A stretch of DNA of 64,000 nucleotides from Kumtagia ephedrae (GTDB taxonomy: Bacteria; Pseudomonadota; Alphaproteobacteria; Rhizobiales; Rhizobiaceae), in contig NZ_PXYK01000002.1 of assembly GCF_003012745.1 (NCBI RefSeq), forward strand, positions 248,001 to 312,000, written 5' to 3'. Position 1 is the first letter of the stretch; every line of letters begins with the position of its first letter. Shown here in pieces: positions 8,797 through 17,155 of the stretch. The translations under genes and the position numbers were made by a program. A model generated the notes under the pieces. The model was not told the DNA's origin and did no database searches. It worked only from the letters and a program-made list of their open reading frames with translations.

Positions 8797-10176
8797 TCAG
8801 ATCGCTCCTTCACGGAGCTGCGTCGGAATGCCGAGCTGCGCGACGATACGACGGCCCGAAGCCTCAAGCTCGCGCTTCACCCTATCCACGTCGCCCCACA
8901 GCAGCCTGCCGTCGCGTTTGCGGAACTTTCCGGCGATCAGAACGTGTTCGACATTGCCGATGCCCGCCTGCATGACGACGGTCGAGTAGGGATCGTGCAC
9001 CGGCGTCATGTTCCAGGCGGCGGCATCGAGAACGACGATGTCGGCCTGCTTGCCCGGTGTCAGCGAGCCGACCTTGTCGTCGATGCCGAGCATGCGCGCG
9101 GTCTCGATGGTAATCCAGCGCAGCGCGTCCTTCGTGCTGACGGAGCAACTGTCCGGAATCCCGCCGTCGATCTCCCGCCTGGCGGCATTGTCCAGCGCAC
9201 GCTGGCAGGCGAGCGCCATGCGGCCCACCGCGAACATGTCCGCGCCGACCACCGACTCGATGTCGACGCCGAAGCTCGGCTGGCCGCCGGCCGCGAGCAC
9301 GCGCCCGGTGATCGGCCTGCCATGGCCCTGCGTCATCTCGTTCTCGGCCGTGACCGTGAAGGAAACGCCGGCCTCGACGAAACGCCTTATCTGGTCGTCG
9401 GTGAGATTGTTGCCGTGGACGATGTTGATGTTGCTGCCGACCAGCCCCTCGGCCTCCAGCGTCTCCCAGCCACCCGGCGTCCTGGCCTGGCCGCCGCCCT
9501 GGTGCATGGAGGCGACCAGGTCCAGTTCCCGCGCCAGGCGGAAGTCGGCGCGCGCCACCTCCATGGTCGAATAATGCGGCCCCAGGATCGCCATGCCGAG
9601 GGTCATGAGTTGGTCGCGGCTGGAGAAGCGCGTGCGCATCAGCCGCTCGATCTCATGGCGGGGATGCGGCACTTCCGAGAAGTGCGGCTCGCCCGGCTTC
9701 GGGTCGGGCTTGGGCGAACCATGCAGGAAGACGGAGCGGATACCGCTCTCGAAGAGCCCGTCGACGGCAGCATCCGTATGCGCCGGCGTCGGGTTGTTGT
9801 GGCACCAGTCGCCGAGCGTGGTCGCGCCCGCATTGATCTGGCCAAGCGCGCCGGCCAGCGTCGCGACATAGATGTCCTCGGGGCGGAAAGCGGCCGCCAG
9901 GCCGCGGTGCACCCAGCGGAAATAGTCCATCAGCGTCATGTTGGAGCAGAGCGAGCGCAATCCGGTCTGCCAGGTATGCATATGGCCGTTCACCAGGCCG
10001 GGGATGACGATGCGGCCACGCCCGTCGACGACCTCGGCTGCGTCCGCGCTCAAGTTGGGACCGACGGCGGCGATCCTTTCTCCTTCAACCAGAACGTCGG
10101 CATCCCGGAAGCTGCCGATGGCGTCGTCCATCGTCAGGACGATCGCGTTCCGGATGAGGATTCCGTGCTGCGTCAT
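8797..10176 (-). CDS. Amidohydrolase-family deaminase/hydrolase (TrzN/AtzA/MtaD-like)
   Basis: 459 residues. The usual layout is visible: beta-sandwich residues at both ends, the metal motif GHMHTWQ (His65, His67), later metal or base positions in MHQGGGQA and IVHGNNL, a C-terminal GSLTPGKQADIVVLD, and a final sandwich strand. This group hydrolyses or deaminates rings and amidines (S-adenosylhomocysteine, guanine, atrazine-like compounds). Here it begins an operon with the two ketopantoate-reductase-like genes, so it may open or deaminate a nitrogen-containing substrate of the island. The substrate is unknown. The upstream divergent gap holds two operator-like sites. Confidence 0.82.
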   Translation of the reverse strand: MTQHGILIRNAIVLTMDDAIGSFRDADVLVEGERIAAVGPNLSADAAEVVDGRGRIVIPGLVNGHMHTWQTGLRSLCSNMTLMDYFRWVHRGLAAAFRPEDIYVATLAGALGQINAGATTLGDWCHNNPTPAHTDAAVDGLFESGIRSVFLHGSPKPDPKPGEPHFSEVPHPRHEIERLMRTRFSSRDQLMTLGMAILGPHYSTMEVARADFRLARELDLVASMHQGGGQARTPGGWETLEAEGLVGSNINIVHGNNLTDDQIRRFVEAGVSFTVTAENEMTQGHGRPITGRVLAAGGQPSFGVDIESVVGADMFAVGRMALACQRALDNAARREIDGGIPDSCSVSTKDALRWITIETARMLGIDDKVGSLTPGKQADIVVLDAAAWNMTPVHDPYSTVVMQAGIGNVEHVLIAGKFRKRDGRLLWGDVDRVKRELEASGRRIVAQLGIPTQLREGAI

Positions 10177-10598
10177 AGTGGGGCTGCGATCTCGCCGAAG
10201 GGCACCAACGCCGGATCGACGTCGAGCCGACGGTCTTGCCGCCGCCCGAACGGAACCCGCCCCGGCTTCCTTCCGGATGCCGGGCCGGCATCCCCGTCTT
10301 CAGCTGCCATCACGACCCGCATCCGGCGCCTCCTCCGGCCTGCCAATGGAAATCGGCGATCATGCGCCTGTCATGTGCGTGATTGTCCGCAGCGCGGATG
10401 AGGGCGCAAGTCGCAAGATTCTCATTACGATCATCGGTTTTTTCATTCTGGGAAAAGTATCGCCGACATTTTCCGCTTCGTTTCCTATCGTTTCGGTGCG
10501 CGAGGCAGCCGGCCGGAACATGCCTGCCCGCTGCGGCGACGGGGTCCGGCGGACCGACCGTCCGTCGGCTGCCCGGATTCTCTGGGAGGAATCGAACG
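10177..10598. other. 422-base divergent promoter region
   Basis: It separates the leftward amidohydrolase operon from the rightward YciI/Gfo operon. No protein gene is supported. The part near 10380-10500 is more AT-rich than its surroundings and holds the two operator-like palindromes listed separately. Confidence 0.6.
10419..10454. promoter_or_regulatory. Paired operator-like sites of the island regulon
   Basis: Site 10419-10433 reads TTCTCA-TTA-CGATCA: one perfect half and one poor half. Site 10440-10454 reads TTTTCA-TTC-TGGGAA, which matches the island consensus TTCTCA-N3-TGAGAA at 10 of 12 positions. Their centres are 21 bases apart, two helical turns. They lie between divergent operons and could control both. 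Confidence 0.45.
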
Positions 10599-10886
10599 AT
10601 GCTCTTTGCGATCCACGCTCTCGACGGCAAGGATGGGCTGAGCCTGCGCGGCACCTGGCAGGATGCGCATTTCGCGCACCTCAGGACGGTCGGCGACTGC
10701 GGCGTACGAATCGTCATGTCGGGTCCGCTGGTGGAGGACGACGGATCGACCATGAAGGGCAGCCTCCTCGTGGTGGAGGCGGAAGGACGCGCCGCCGTGG
10801 AGCGCTTCAACAACGCCGATCCCTACAAGACCGCAGGCGTCTGGGACACGGTCACCATCACCGCCTTTCTGAGGAAGAACGGCTGA
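10599..10886 (+). CDS. YciI-family small protein
   Basis: 95 residues covering a single YciI/YCII domain (ferredoxin-like fold). Typical features are MLFAIHALDGKDGLSLR at the start, the His pair in DAHFAHLR, the SGPL segment and DPY near the end. The family includes dehydrochlorinase-like and lactone-related proteins and many of unknown role; conserved His and Asp suggest catalysis. The ATG at 10599 is preceded by GGGAGGA. It is the first gene of a rightward unit with the Gfo/Idh/MocA gene 35 bases downstream, so it probably acts on a product of that enzyme. The substrate is unknown. Confidence 0.85.
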   Translation: MLFAIHALDGKDGLSLRGTWQDAHFAHLRTVGDCGVRIVMSGPLVEDDGSTMKGSLLVVEAEGRAAVERFNNADPYKTAGVWDTVTITAFLRKNG

Positions 10887-10921
10887 CGTCGCTTGCGACG
10901 GACCGTAACGGGAGGATCGGC

Positions 10922-11920
10922 ATGCGCGTCGCCGTCGCGGGTCTGGGCTGGTGGGGCAAGCAGATCATCGGCTGCCTCGGGAAGAGCCCGCTTTTCGAGG
11001 TGATCTATGGCGTCGATCCGACGCCACCCGCGGGCGCACTCGACTTTCTCGAGCAGCATGGCGTTCGGCACGCCCCCGAGCTCGCGGCGGTGCTGGCCGA
11101 CCCGCGGGTCGAAGGCGTCGTCCTGGCGACGCCGCACCAGATGCATGAGGAGCAGTGCCTGGCGGTTATGGCGGCAGGCAAGGAGCTGTTCTGCGAGAAG
11201 CCGCTCACCATGACTTCGGCCGGGGCGCAGCGCGTCGTCGATGCGTGCAGGGCGGCCGGCAAGGTTCTCGGCATAGGCCACGAACGGCGCTACGAGGAAT
11301 GTTTCGAACGCGTGCAGGCGCTCATCGACGACGGCACGCTTGGCCGGCCGCTGCTCTACGAAGCCAATATCAGCCACGACCTGTTCAGGAACATCGACCG
11401 CTCCAACTGGCGGCTCGATCCGAAGCATGCCCCCGCCGGCATGATGACGGCGACCGGCATCCACCAGACCGACCTCTGCTGCGCTTTCTTCGGTGCGCCG
11501 GCCGAGGTGCGCGCGCAGACCTCGAGCCTGATCTTCGAGCCCCCTGCCACCGATTTCGTCACGGCATCCATCACCTTCCGATCGGGCGCCCGCGGCGCCA
11601 TCACGCTGCTGTCCTGCACACCTTATTACGGCCGCGTAACGGTCTTCGGCGACAAGGGCTGGGTCGAGGTCGTGACGGAAGGCAATGTCGATCAGGGCAG
11701 GCCGACCGTCGTGACGCTCTGCACCGGCACCAGCGAGCCGCGGCAGGTGACGGTCTATCATCCGACCGACACGGTGACGGCGAACTTCGAGGCATGGGCC
11801 GAGGCCGTCGCCGGCCGCAGGCAATATCGCTTCACCCACGAGCAGGTGCTCGACAACGTGCGCATCTTCGAAGGCATCGTCACCTCCGCCGCGCAGGACG
11901 GCAAGACCGTCGTTTTTTAG
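10922..11920 (+). CDS. Gfo/Idh/MocA-family oxidoreductase (copy 1)
   Basis: 332 residues. N-terminal NAD(P)-binding Rossmann motif GLGWWGK, the family EKP motif in CEKPLTMT, and a C-terminal alpha/beta domain with NWRLDPKHAPAGMMTATGIHQTD, where the histidine is the usual catalytic residue. Such enzymes oxidise or reduce hydroxyls of sugars, inositols and their derivatives. It is a clear paralogue of the gene at 16081-17106: both carry GLGWWG, VLG-GHERR, SNWRL and TGIH. The pair may act on epimers or successive intermediates. A GGGAGGA ribosome site precedes the ATG at 10922. Confidence 0.87.
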   Translation: MRVAVAGLGWWGKQIIGCLGKSPLFEVIYGVDPTPPAGALDFLEQHGVRHAPELAAVLADPRVEGVVLATPHQMHEEQCLAVMAAGKELFCEKPLTMTSAGAQRVVDACRAAGKVLGIGHERRYEECFERVQALIDDGTLGRPLLYEANISHDLFRNIDRSNWRLDPKHAPAGMMTATGIHQTDLCCAFFGAPAEVRAQTSSLIFEPPATDFVTASITFRSGARGAITLLSCTPYYGRVTVFGDKGWVEVVTEGNVDQGRPTVVTLCTGTSEPRQVTVYHPTDTVTANFEAWAEAVAGRRQYRFTHEQVLDNVRIFEGIVTSAAQDGKTVVF

Positions 11921-11938
11921 GGTATCGATCCCTAAAAA
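11914..11938. repeat. 9-bp inverted repeat between convergent genes
   Basis: TTTTTAGGG (11914-11922) and CCCTAAAAA (11930-11938) pair perfectly around a 7-base loop. It overlaps the stop codon of the Gfo gene and lies before the end of the convergent FMN reductase gene. The order of T then A is the reverse of a normal intrinsic terminator, so transcription stop on either strand is uncertain. Confidence 0.35.
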
Positions 11939-12021
11939 CTGCAGATTTTTCGCAAGAAAGATCCTGAAACAGGCAGGAAAAGACCGGCCACCGTTCCATT
12001 TTTGGTCGATCTTTCCGGCGG

Positions 12022-13137
12022 TCAGCTCGCCGTCTGGCGGCTCGGGAACAGCCAGGGCCGCATCGACGGATGGCTGGGCATGGTGCGCGGCGCATACTGT
12101 GCTTCTACGCCGAGTTCCTCGGCCGCGTGCCAGGCAAAGCGCGGATCCCACATGGCGCCACGCGCCATGACGACGAAATCGGCCTTGCCGGAGGCGACGA
12201 TCTCCTCGGCCTGCCGTATGGTGCCGATCAGCCCGACCGCCATGGTCGGCATGCCGGCCTCCCTGCGGATCGTCTCGGCTAAGGGCACCTGATAGCCCGG
12301 TCCGAGCGGAATCGTCTGGCGCGGATCGAGCGCGCCACTCGAGGCGTCGATGTAGTCGCAGCCGAGCGCCTTCAACTCCCTGGCGAGCACCACCGTGTCC
12401 TCGACCGTCCATCCGCCCTCGATCCAGTCGGTCGCGGAAACGCGGACGCCCATCGGCTTTTCCGACGGCCAGGCGGCGCGCATGGCCTCGAACGTCTCCA
12501 GCGCGAAGCGCATGCGGTTTTCGAGGCTGCCGCCGTACCGGTCGGTGCGCCTGTTCGACAGCGGCGACAGGAACTGATGGAGCAGGTAGCCGTGGCCGGC
12601 ATGCATCTCGACAAGGTCGTAGCCGATGCGTTCGGCGCGGCGCACCGCCGAGACGAAATCGTCGCGGATGGCATGAATCTCCTCGACCGTCAGCGCCCGC
12701 GGCGCGTGCCAGCCCTCGTCGAAGGGGATCGCCGACGGCGCCACCGTCTCCCAGGCACCCTGCTCCGCGGTGAGCGGCTTGCCGCCCAGCGCCGGCGGCA
12801 ACGTTGAGCCCTTGCGGCCGGCATGGCCGAGCTGCAGGCCGTGCTTCGCCACGCCGTACTGCCTGCAGAAGTCGATGACCCGCTTCATCGCGGCTTCGTT
12901 GTCGTCCGTATCCATGGTCGCGCATTTCAGCGTGATGCGGCCGATCTTATTGACGTGGGTCGATTCCGTCATCACCAGGGCACCGGAGCCGCCGAGCGAG
13001 AACTGGCCGAGATGCATCAGGTGCCAGTCGTTTGCCGATCCGTCGGTCGAGTTGTACTGGCACATGGGCGAGACGACGAGGCGGTTGGGCAGGGTCAGCC
13101 CGCGCAGCGTGATCGGCGAAAACAGGGCGCTGGTCAT
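12022..13137 (-). CDS. Old Yellow Enzyme family NADH:flavin oxidoreductase (YqjM-like)
   Basis: 371 residues, an FMN-binding TIM barrel. Seen are the N-terminal LPNRLVVSPMCQY, the HAGRKGS motif, the active-site region HAGHGYLLHQFLSPLSN followed by RTDRYGGSLENR, and a C-terminal MARGAMWDPR phosphate-binding end. This class reduces the C=C bond of alpha,beta-unsaturated carbonyl compounds with NAD(P)H. Start ATG 13137 gives the usual MTSALFSPITLRGL beginning; the frame is open far upstream, but that part overlaps the SDR and cupin genes. It ends a three-gene operon (SDR, cupin, this gene) that has an operator-like site upstream. Confidence 0.9.
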   Translation of the reverse strand: MTSALFSPITLRGLTLPNRLVVSPMCQYNSTDGSANDWHLMHLGQFSLGGSGALVMTESTHVNKIGRITLKCATMDTDDNEAAMKRVIDFCRQYGVAKHGLQLGHAGRKGSTLPPALGGKPLTAEQGAWETVAPSAIPFDEGWHAPRALTVEEIHAIRDDFVSAVRRAERIGYDLVEMHAGHGYLLHQFLSPLSNRRTDRYGGSLENRMRFALETFEAMRAAWPSEKPMGVRVSATDWIEGGWTVEDTVVLARELKALGCDYIDASSGALDPRQTIPLGPGYQVPLAETIRREAGMPTMAVGLIGTIRQAEEIVASGKADFVVMARGAMWDPRFAWHAAEELGVEAQYAPRTMPSHPSMRPWLFPSRQTAS

Positions 13138-13193
13138 GTCGGGGTTCCTCTCGGCGGAGAATCGCCTGCCCGGGCGAACGCCGGGCGGCGAGA

Positions 13194-13589
13194 TCACACG
13201 GGCAACTCGGCCTTCTCGGCCTCGGTGCCGGCTCCGCCCGGCGGCAGGAAGCTCGCAGCGAAGGCCAGCGCACGAACCGGCTGGTCGCCGATCGGTGCAA
13301 TGCTGTGGACGGCGTTCGGCGGGATGTGGACGAGGTCCCCCGGTTCCACTTCGCGCTTCTCGGCACCGATCTGCATCAGCGCACTGCCCTTCAGGACGTA
13401 ATAGAACTCGTGCGTGTTGTGGCGGTGCGGCTCCAGATGCGAGCCGGCAGCGATCTCGAACTCCGATACGTATTCGAGATAGGACCCCTCGGTATCGCCG
13501 CGCATCGCCTCCTTCGGCACCATGAAAAAGGTACGGCAGGTGCCGCCATGCTCGACGGTCGGCTCGATCCTGGCATTCATGACGTTCAT
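13194..13589 (-). CDS. Single-domain cupin protein
   Basis: 131 residues. Cupin motif 1 is visible as HLEPHRHNTHEFYYVLKG at about residues 57-74 and motif 2 as PGDLVHIPPNAVHSI at about residues 91-105. The His, His, Glu and His metal ligands are present, so a metal-dependent isomerase, dioxygenase or ligand-binding role is possible. GGAGGA precedes the ATG. It sits between an SDR and the Old Yellow Enzyme gene in the same operon, so it probably handles a carbonyl intermediate. The exact reaction cannot be stated. Confidence 0.8.
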   Translation of the reverse strand: MNVMNARIEPTVEHGGTCRTFFMVPKEAMRGDTEGSYLEYVSEFEIAAGSHLEPHRHNTHEFYYVLKGSALMQIGAEKREVEPGDLVHIPPNAVHSIAPIGDQPVRALAFAASFLPPGGAGTEAEKAELPV

Positions 13590-13616
13590 GTCGCGGTCCT
13601 CCGTGCTGGTGCAGCG

Positions 13617-14336
13617 CTACTGGGCGAGATAGCCGCCATCGACGACGAGCTCGCAGCCGGTGACGAACGACGCCTCGTCGCTCGCCAGGAACAGGCAGCA
13701 ATTCGCCACCTCGGCAGGCGTGCCCATGCGACCCATCGGCGTCTGGCCGATGATGCCGGCGTTCATCTCGTCGGATTGCGCCTCGACCAGCGGCGTGCGG
13801 ATCAGGCCGGGATGCACCGAGTTGACGCGGATGTTCTCCGGCGCGTGGGTCACGGCGGCATTCTTGGTCATGTTGCGAACGCCGCCCTTGGCGGCATTGT
13901 AGGCGGCAGCCCCCGGCACACCCACATTGCCCCAGATCGACGAGAAGTTGACGATCGAGCCCTTGCCGGCCTTGCGCATGGCCGGGATCGCCGCCTTCAT
14001 GCCGAGGAAGGAGCCGGTGAGGTTCACGCCGACCACCTGGTTCCAGTCGTCCAGCGGCGTTTCCAGGATCGGGCCGTAGGCCTTGACGATGCCGGCATTG
14101 TTGACGAGCACGTCGAGCCTGCCATGCTCGGCGACGATCCTGTCGACCGTCGCGACCCAGTCGCTTTCCTTCGACACGTCGAGCATCAGAGGCACGATGT
14201 TCTCGCCGGCGGCGACCGGCTTCACGTCGCCGGCGTAGACGACAGCGCCTTCCCCTGCGAAGCGCTCCGCCACCGCGCGGCCGATGCCCTGCGCGGCGCC
14301 GCTGACGAGCACGATCTTTCCGTCGAGCCTTCCCAT
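13617..14336 (-). CDS. SDR-family oxidoreductase
   Basis: 239 residues of a classical short-chain dehydrogenase: cofactor motif GAAQGIGR near residue 13, NNAG motif, catalytic Ser in NFSSIWG and YNAAK (Tyr-x3-Lys), and the C-terminal VTGCELVVDGG. GGGAGGAAGGA sits directly before the start. It is the first gene of the SDR-cupin-Old Yellow Enzyme unit. Asp at the end of strand 2 (YAGDV) suggests NAD rather than NADP. The substrate is likely a hydroxyl of the island's sugar-like compound. Confidence 0.88.
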   Translation of the reverse strand: MGRLDGKIVLVSGAAQGIGRAVAERFAGEGAVVYAGDVKPVAAGENIVPLMLDVSKESDWVATVDRIVAEHGRLDVLVNNAGIVKAYGPILETPLDDWNQVVGVNLTGSFLGMKAAIPAMRKAGKGSIVNFSSIWGNVGVPGAAAYNAAKGGVRNMTKNAAVTHAPENIRVNSVHPGLIRTPLVEAQSDEMNAGIIGQTPMGRMGTPAEVANCCLFLASDEASFVTGCELVVDGGYLAQ

Positions 14337-14478
14337 TCCTTCCTCCCAAAGCGCCGGCTTCAGCCGGTCCGTATCGCTTGCAGTCGGCTGCCCGCCGGAT
14401 TGCCTCCAACGGGCGCGCTCCTCCCACGAGCTTTGCCGTGAACTCTAGCAGCGGCGATCCTTGCGGCTCCGCCGAATA

Positions 14479-14493
14479 TGCTCAGATTGAGAA
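14479..14493. promoter_or_regulatory. Operator-like palindrome TGCTCA-GAT-TGAGAA
   Basis: Matches the island consensus TTCTCA-N3-TGAGAA at 11 of 12 positions. It lies 143 bases upstream of the SDR-cupin-Old Yellow Enzyme operon and inside a non-coding gap (14337-14611). Confidence 0.6.
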
Positions 14494-14611
14494 ATGCGGG
14501 ACACGGCAATCATTTGACGAAAGGCGGGCCGCTCGCCACTCCAGATCGAGCGCTGTCGGACGCTGGGAAAGCGATCGCCTCGCCGAGATCCTGCGGCGAC
14601 TGCTGGGCACG

Positions 14612-14917
14612 TCAAGCCTTCCGGCTGATCATAGTCATCAGGCGGATGTGCGGATCGACCGCGAACAGGTCCGGCGCGCGGCGCGCGAATTCCTTGAGAT
14701 AGGGCATCTCCATGTGCCTGTCCCACTCGGCGCGGTCGGTCCAGTTTTCGTAGAAGGTGAACTCGGCCGGGTTGGCGTCGTCCTGATGCAGGTCGTAGTC
14801 GACGCATCCGGCTTCGGCGCGCGTATCGGCGACGAGCGAGAGCAGGAATTGCCTGACCTCGTCGATCTTGTCGGGCTTGGCGACAAGATGCGCGACGACG
14901 GTGAGTTGCTTCGACAT
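14612..14917 (-). CDS. Antibiotic biosynthesis monooxygenase (ABM)-domain protein, putative quinol monooxygenase
   Basis: 101 residues, one ABM domain of the YgiN/quinol monooxygenase type. Features are the N-terminal LTVVAHLVAKPDKIDEVR, the central DYDLHQDDANPAEFTFYENW with the family's conserved Asn-Trp, and the HMEMPYLKEF histidine segment. These small dimeric enzymes oxidise quinols or similar electron-rich rings without cofactor. GGAGGAG precedes the ATG. It is probably the last gene of the long leftward operon that begins with the binding protein at 24595. Together with the two enone reductases it suggests that cyclic, unsaturated intermediates are handled. Confidence 0.85.
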   Translation of the reverse strand: MSKQLTVVAHLVAKPDKIDEVRQFLLSLVADTRAEAGCVDYDLHQDDANPAEFTFYENWTDRAEWDRHMEMPYLKEFARRAPDLFAVDPHIRLMTMISRKA

Positions 14918-14989
14918 CAGAGGTCTCCTCCTTCTTCGATTGTTCCCGTGGGCAGTCTCGCCGGGACGGATGCCCGCACGAGTTCGCCT

Positions 14990-15976
14990 TCAGGTCCCGC
15001 CGCTCGTCAGCGTGATCTTGATCGCCTTGGTGGCGTCCTTGCCCAGTTCGAACGCTTCGACCGCGTTCTCCAGGGCAAAGGTATGCGTCTGGATCGGCGA
15101 CAGGTCGATGCCGGTGCGCTCCAGGAAACGGATCGCCGCCGGCCACACGCCAGGGGAGCCGATGCAGCCCTTCACGGTCAGGTTCCTGATCTGGATCTTG
15201 CCGAGTTCGACGGGGATCTTGCGGCCGATATTGATGCCCACCATCGAGACGCGGCCTTCCTCGCGCGCGTATTCGAAAACGTTGGCGAGCGAAGCGTCGT
15301 GACCGGCGGCCTCGACGACGAGATCCGCGCCCTTGCCCGCGGTCAGCTCCATGATGCGGCCGATCGGATCCTGCGTCGCGTCGACCACCTCGGCAGCGCC
15401 GAGTTTTAGTGCCACGTCGCGACGCGACTTCAGCGGATCGACCACGATGACGCGCGCGCCCATGCCGATGGCGGCCGCGGCCGAGACGAGGCCGATCGTG
15501 CCGCCGCCGGAGACCACCACCGTCTCGCTGGCATTGGTGCCGCCGGAACGAAGCACCGCGTAGAAGCCGCAGGTGAACGGCTCGATCAGCGACGCGCGCT
15601 TGTCGTCGATGCCATCGGGAAGCTTGTGCAGCCATTCCGGATTGACGTTGAAATATTCCCGGTCGGCGCCGTCCATGGAGAAGCCGAAATGGTGCAGCCG
15701 CTCCGGCGTACGCACCACGCATTCGCCGACGACGCGGTCGCCGACCTTGTAGTCCCTGACCTTCTTGCCGACCTCGACGATCTCGCCCGCCCATTCGTGG
15801 CCGGGGGTCACCGGATAGGAGATGGGAATGATGTAGCGGCCGGCAAGCAGCTCATAATCGGAATGGCAGATGCCGACCGCTCGCGTCTTCACCAGCACTT
15901 CGCTGGCGCCGATCTCCGGCATCGGCTTGTCGATGATGATCGGCTTGTCGGGGGTCTCAAAGAGGAGCGCTCGCAT
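14990..15976 (-). CDS. Medium-chain Zn-type alcohol dehydrogenase lacking the structural zinc site
   Basis: 328 residues. The catalytic zinc ligands are present in AVGICHSDYE and PGHEWAGEIVEVG, and the Rossmann motif in VVSGGGTIGLVSA. The lobe that usually carries four cysteines for structural zinc reads CVVRTPERLHHFGFSM here and lacks the set. The family (sorbitol/threonine/polyol dehydrogenases) oxidises secondary alcohols. The ATG at 15976 was chosen because it begins MRALLFETPDKPI; longer forms overlap the next gene. It is in the same leftward run as the transporter genes. Confidence 0.87.
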   Translation of the reverse strand: MRALLFETPDKPIIIDKPMPEIGASEVLVKTRAVGICHSDYELLAGRYIIPISYPVTPGHEWAGEIVEVGKKVRDYKVGDRVVGECVVRTPERLHHFGFSMDGADREYFNVNPEWLHKLPDGIDDKRASLIEPFTCGFYAVLRSGGTNASETVVVSGGGTIGLVSAAAAIGMGARVIVVDPLKSRRDVALKLGAAEVVDATQDPIGRIMELTAGKGADLVVEAAGHDASLANVFEYAREEGRVSMVGINIGRKIPVELGKIQIRNLTVKGCIGSPGVWPAAIRFLERTGIDLSPIQTHTFALENAVEAFELGKDATKAIKITLTSGGT

Positions 15977-16080
15977 CCTGGTGTCTCCGTTCTTCTGTCT
16001 AGCTTCACATTTCCAGCGGCTGGGGCGGGACGGCCGGTGGAGCGATTGGCAGCCACATCGGTCCGGATCGCCTTGCGCCC

Positions 16081-17106
16081 CTACCCGACCGTCACAACCT
16101 GTCCGTTCGCCGCCGACTTGATGATAGCCTCCAGCAACGCGATGTTGTTGATCATGTCGTCGCCGGAGATGGCATAGGGTTCGGTGCCGCGGACCGCTTG
16201 CGCGAAGGCAACGAGGTTGTCGCGCACCGGCTCGGCCGGGCCGACTTCCCTGACCTCGATCGGCATGCCGGTCCAGGCGCTGGTCACCACCCATCCGTCA
16301 GGTGCCTCGACATGCGCCTTGTCCCGCACCTCGATCCAGCCTTTCGTCCCGAAGACGGCGAAACGCGACACGAAGGGCGTCACCAATGTCGCCGAGACAT
16401 AGGCGGTGCCGCCGCCTTGGAAACGGATGTGAGCCGACAGCGTGTCGCCCTGCGGGAAGTCAGAGGCAAGATTCTCGCAGGCGACGCGGACGTCGCGGGG
16501 CGCGCCAAGGAGCTTCACCGCAAGATCCGTCAAGTGGATGCCGGTGGCAGTCATGCCGGCGGCCGGCGCCTGCGCGGCATTCAGCCGCCAGTTGGACTTG
16601 TCGAGGGTGAGGAACTTGTCGTGGCTGAAATTGGCCTCGACCTGCAGGATGCGGCCGAGCTTGCCGCTTGCCGCCGCCCGCAGCATTTCGGCGACAGGCG
16701 GTTCGAAGCGGCGTTCATGGCCCATGCCGAGCACCAGGCCGGCCTTGCGGCACAGTTCGACGGCCTTCTCGGCGCCCGCCTTCGTCATAGCCAGCGGCTT
16801 CTCGCAGAAGACATGCTTGCCCGCTGCCACCGCCTTCTCGATCTGCTCTTCATGCAGGGAATGCGGCGTCGCCAGGATCACCGCCTCGACGTCGGGGCGG
16901 GCGAGCGCCTGCTCGTAGCTCGTCGTCAGGGCGAGGCCATGCTCCCCGCAGAACGCCCTCGCTGCCGGATCGGGCTCGACGGCCACGACGACGTCGAGGT
17001 GCGCACCTGCCGCCTCGAGGACGGCGACCATCTTGCGGCCCCACCAGCCAAGGCCGACCATCGCTATCCTTACGGGCTTCGTTGCTTCGTTCACGCTGTG
17101 CTCCAT
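16081..17106 (-). CDS. Gfo/Idh/MocA-family oxidoreductase (copy 2)
   Basis: 341 residues from ATG 17106. Rossmann motif GLGWWGR, CEKPLAMT with the EKP motif, GMGHERRFE, and NWRLNAAQAPAAGMTATGIHLTD with the usual catalytic histidine. It is a clear paralogue of the gene at 10922-11920. A GTG at 17094 has a better-placed GGAG and may be the real start; ATG 17133 is also possible. The enzyme likely oxidises a ring or chain hydroxyl of a sugar or cyclitol. It is in the long leftward operon between an SDR and an alcohol dehydrogenase. Confidence 0.87.
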   Translation of the reverse strand: MEHSVNEATKPVRIAMVGLGWWGRKMVAVLEAAGAHLDVVVAVEPDPAARAFCGEHGLALTTSYEQALARPDVEAVILATPHSLHEEQIEKAVAAGKHVFCEKPLAMTKAGAEKAVELCRKAGLVLGMGHERRFEPPVAEMLRAAASGKLGRILQVEANFSHDKFLTLDKSNWRLNAAQAPAAGMTATGIHLTDLAVKLLGAPRDVRVACENLASDFPQGDTLSAHIRFQGGGTAYVSATLVTPFVSRFAVFGTKGWIEVRDKAHVEAPDGWVVTSAWTGMPIEVREVGPAEPVRDNLVAFAQAVRGTEPYAISGDDMINNIALLEAIIKSAANGQVVTVG

Positions 17107-17155
17107 CGGTCGATCGGCCGGCCCGCGTGCCATCAAGACCCGTACGGGCCGGGTG

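Noticed and set aside
10823-12925. Very long antisense open frame (about 700 codons) opposite the Gfo and reductase genes
   Set aside because: GC-rich coding DNA gives long antisense frames. Codon pattern and motifs belong to the genes on the other frames, and no ribosome site or family motif supports it.
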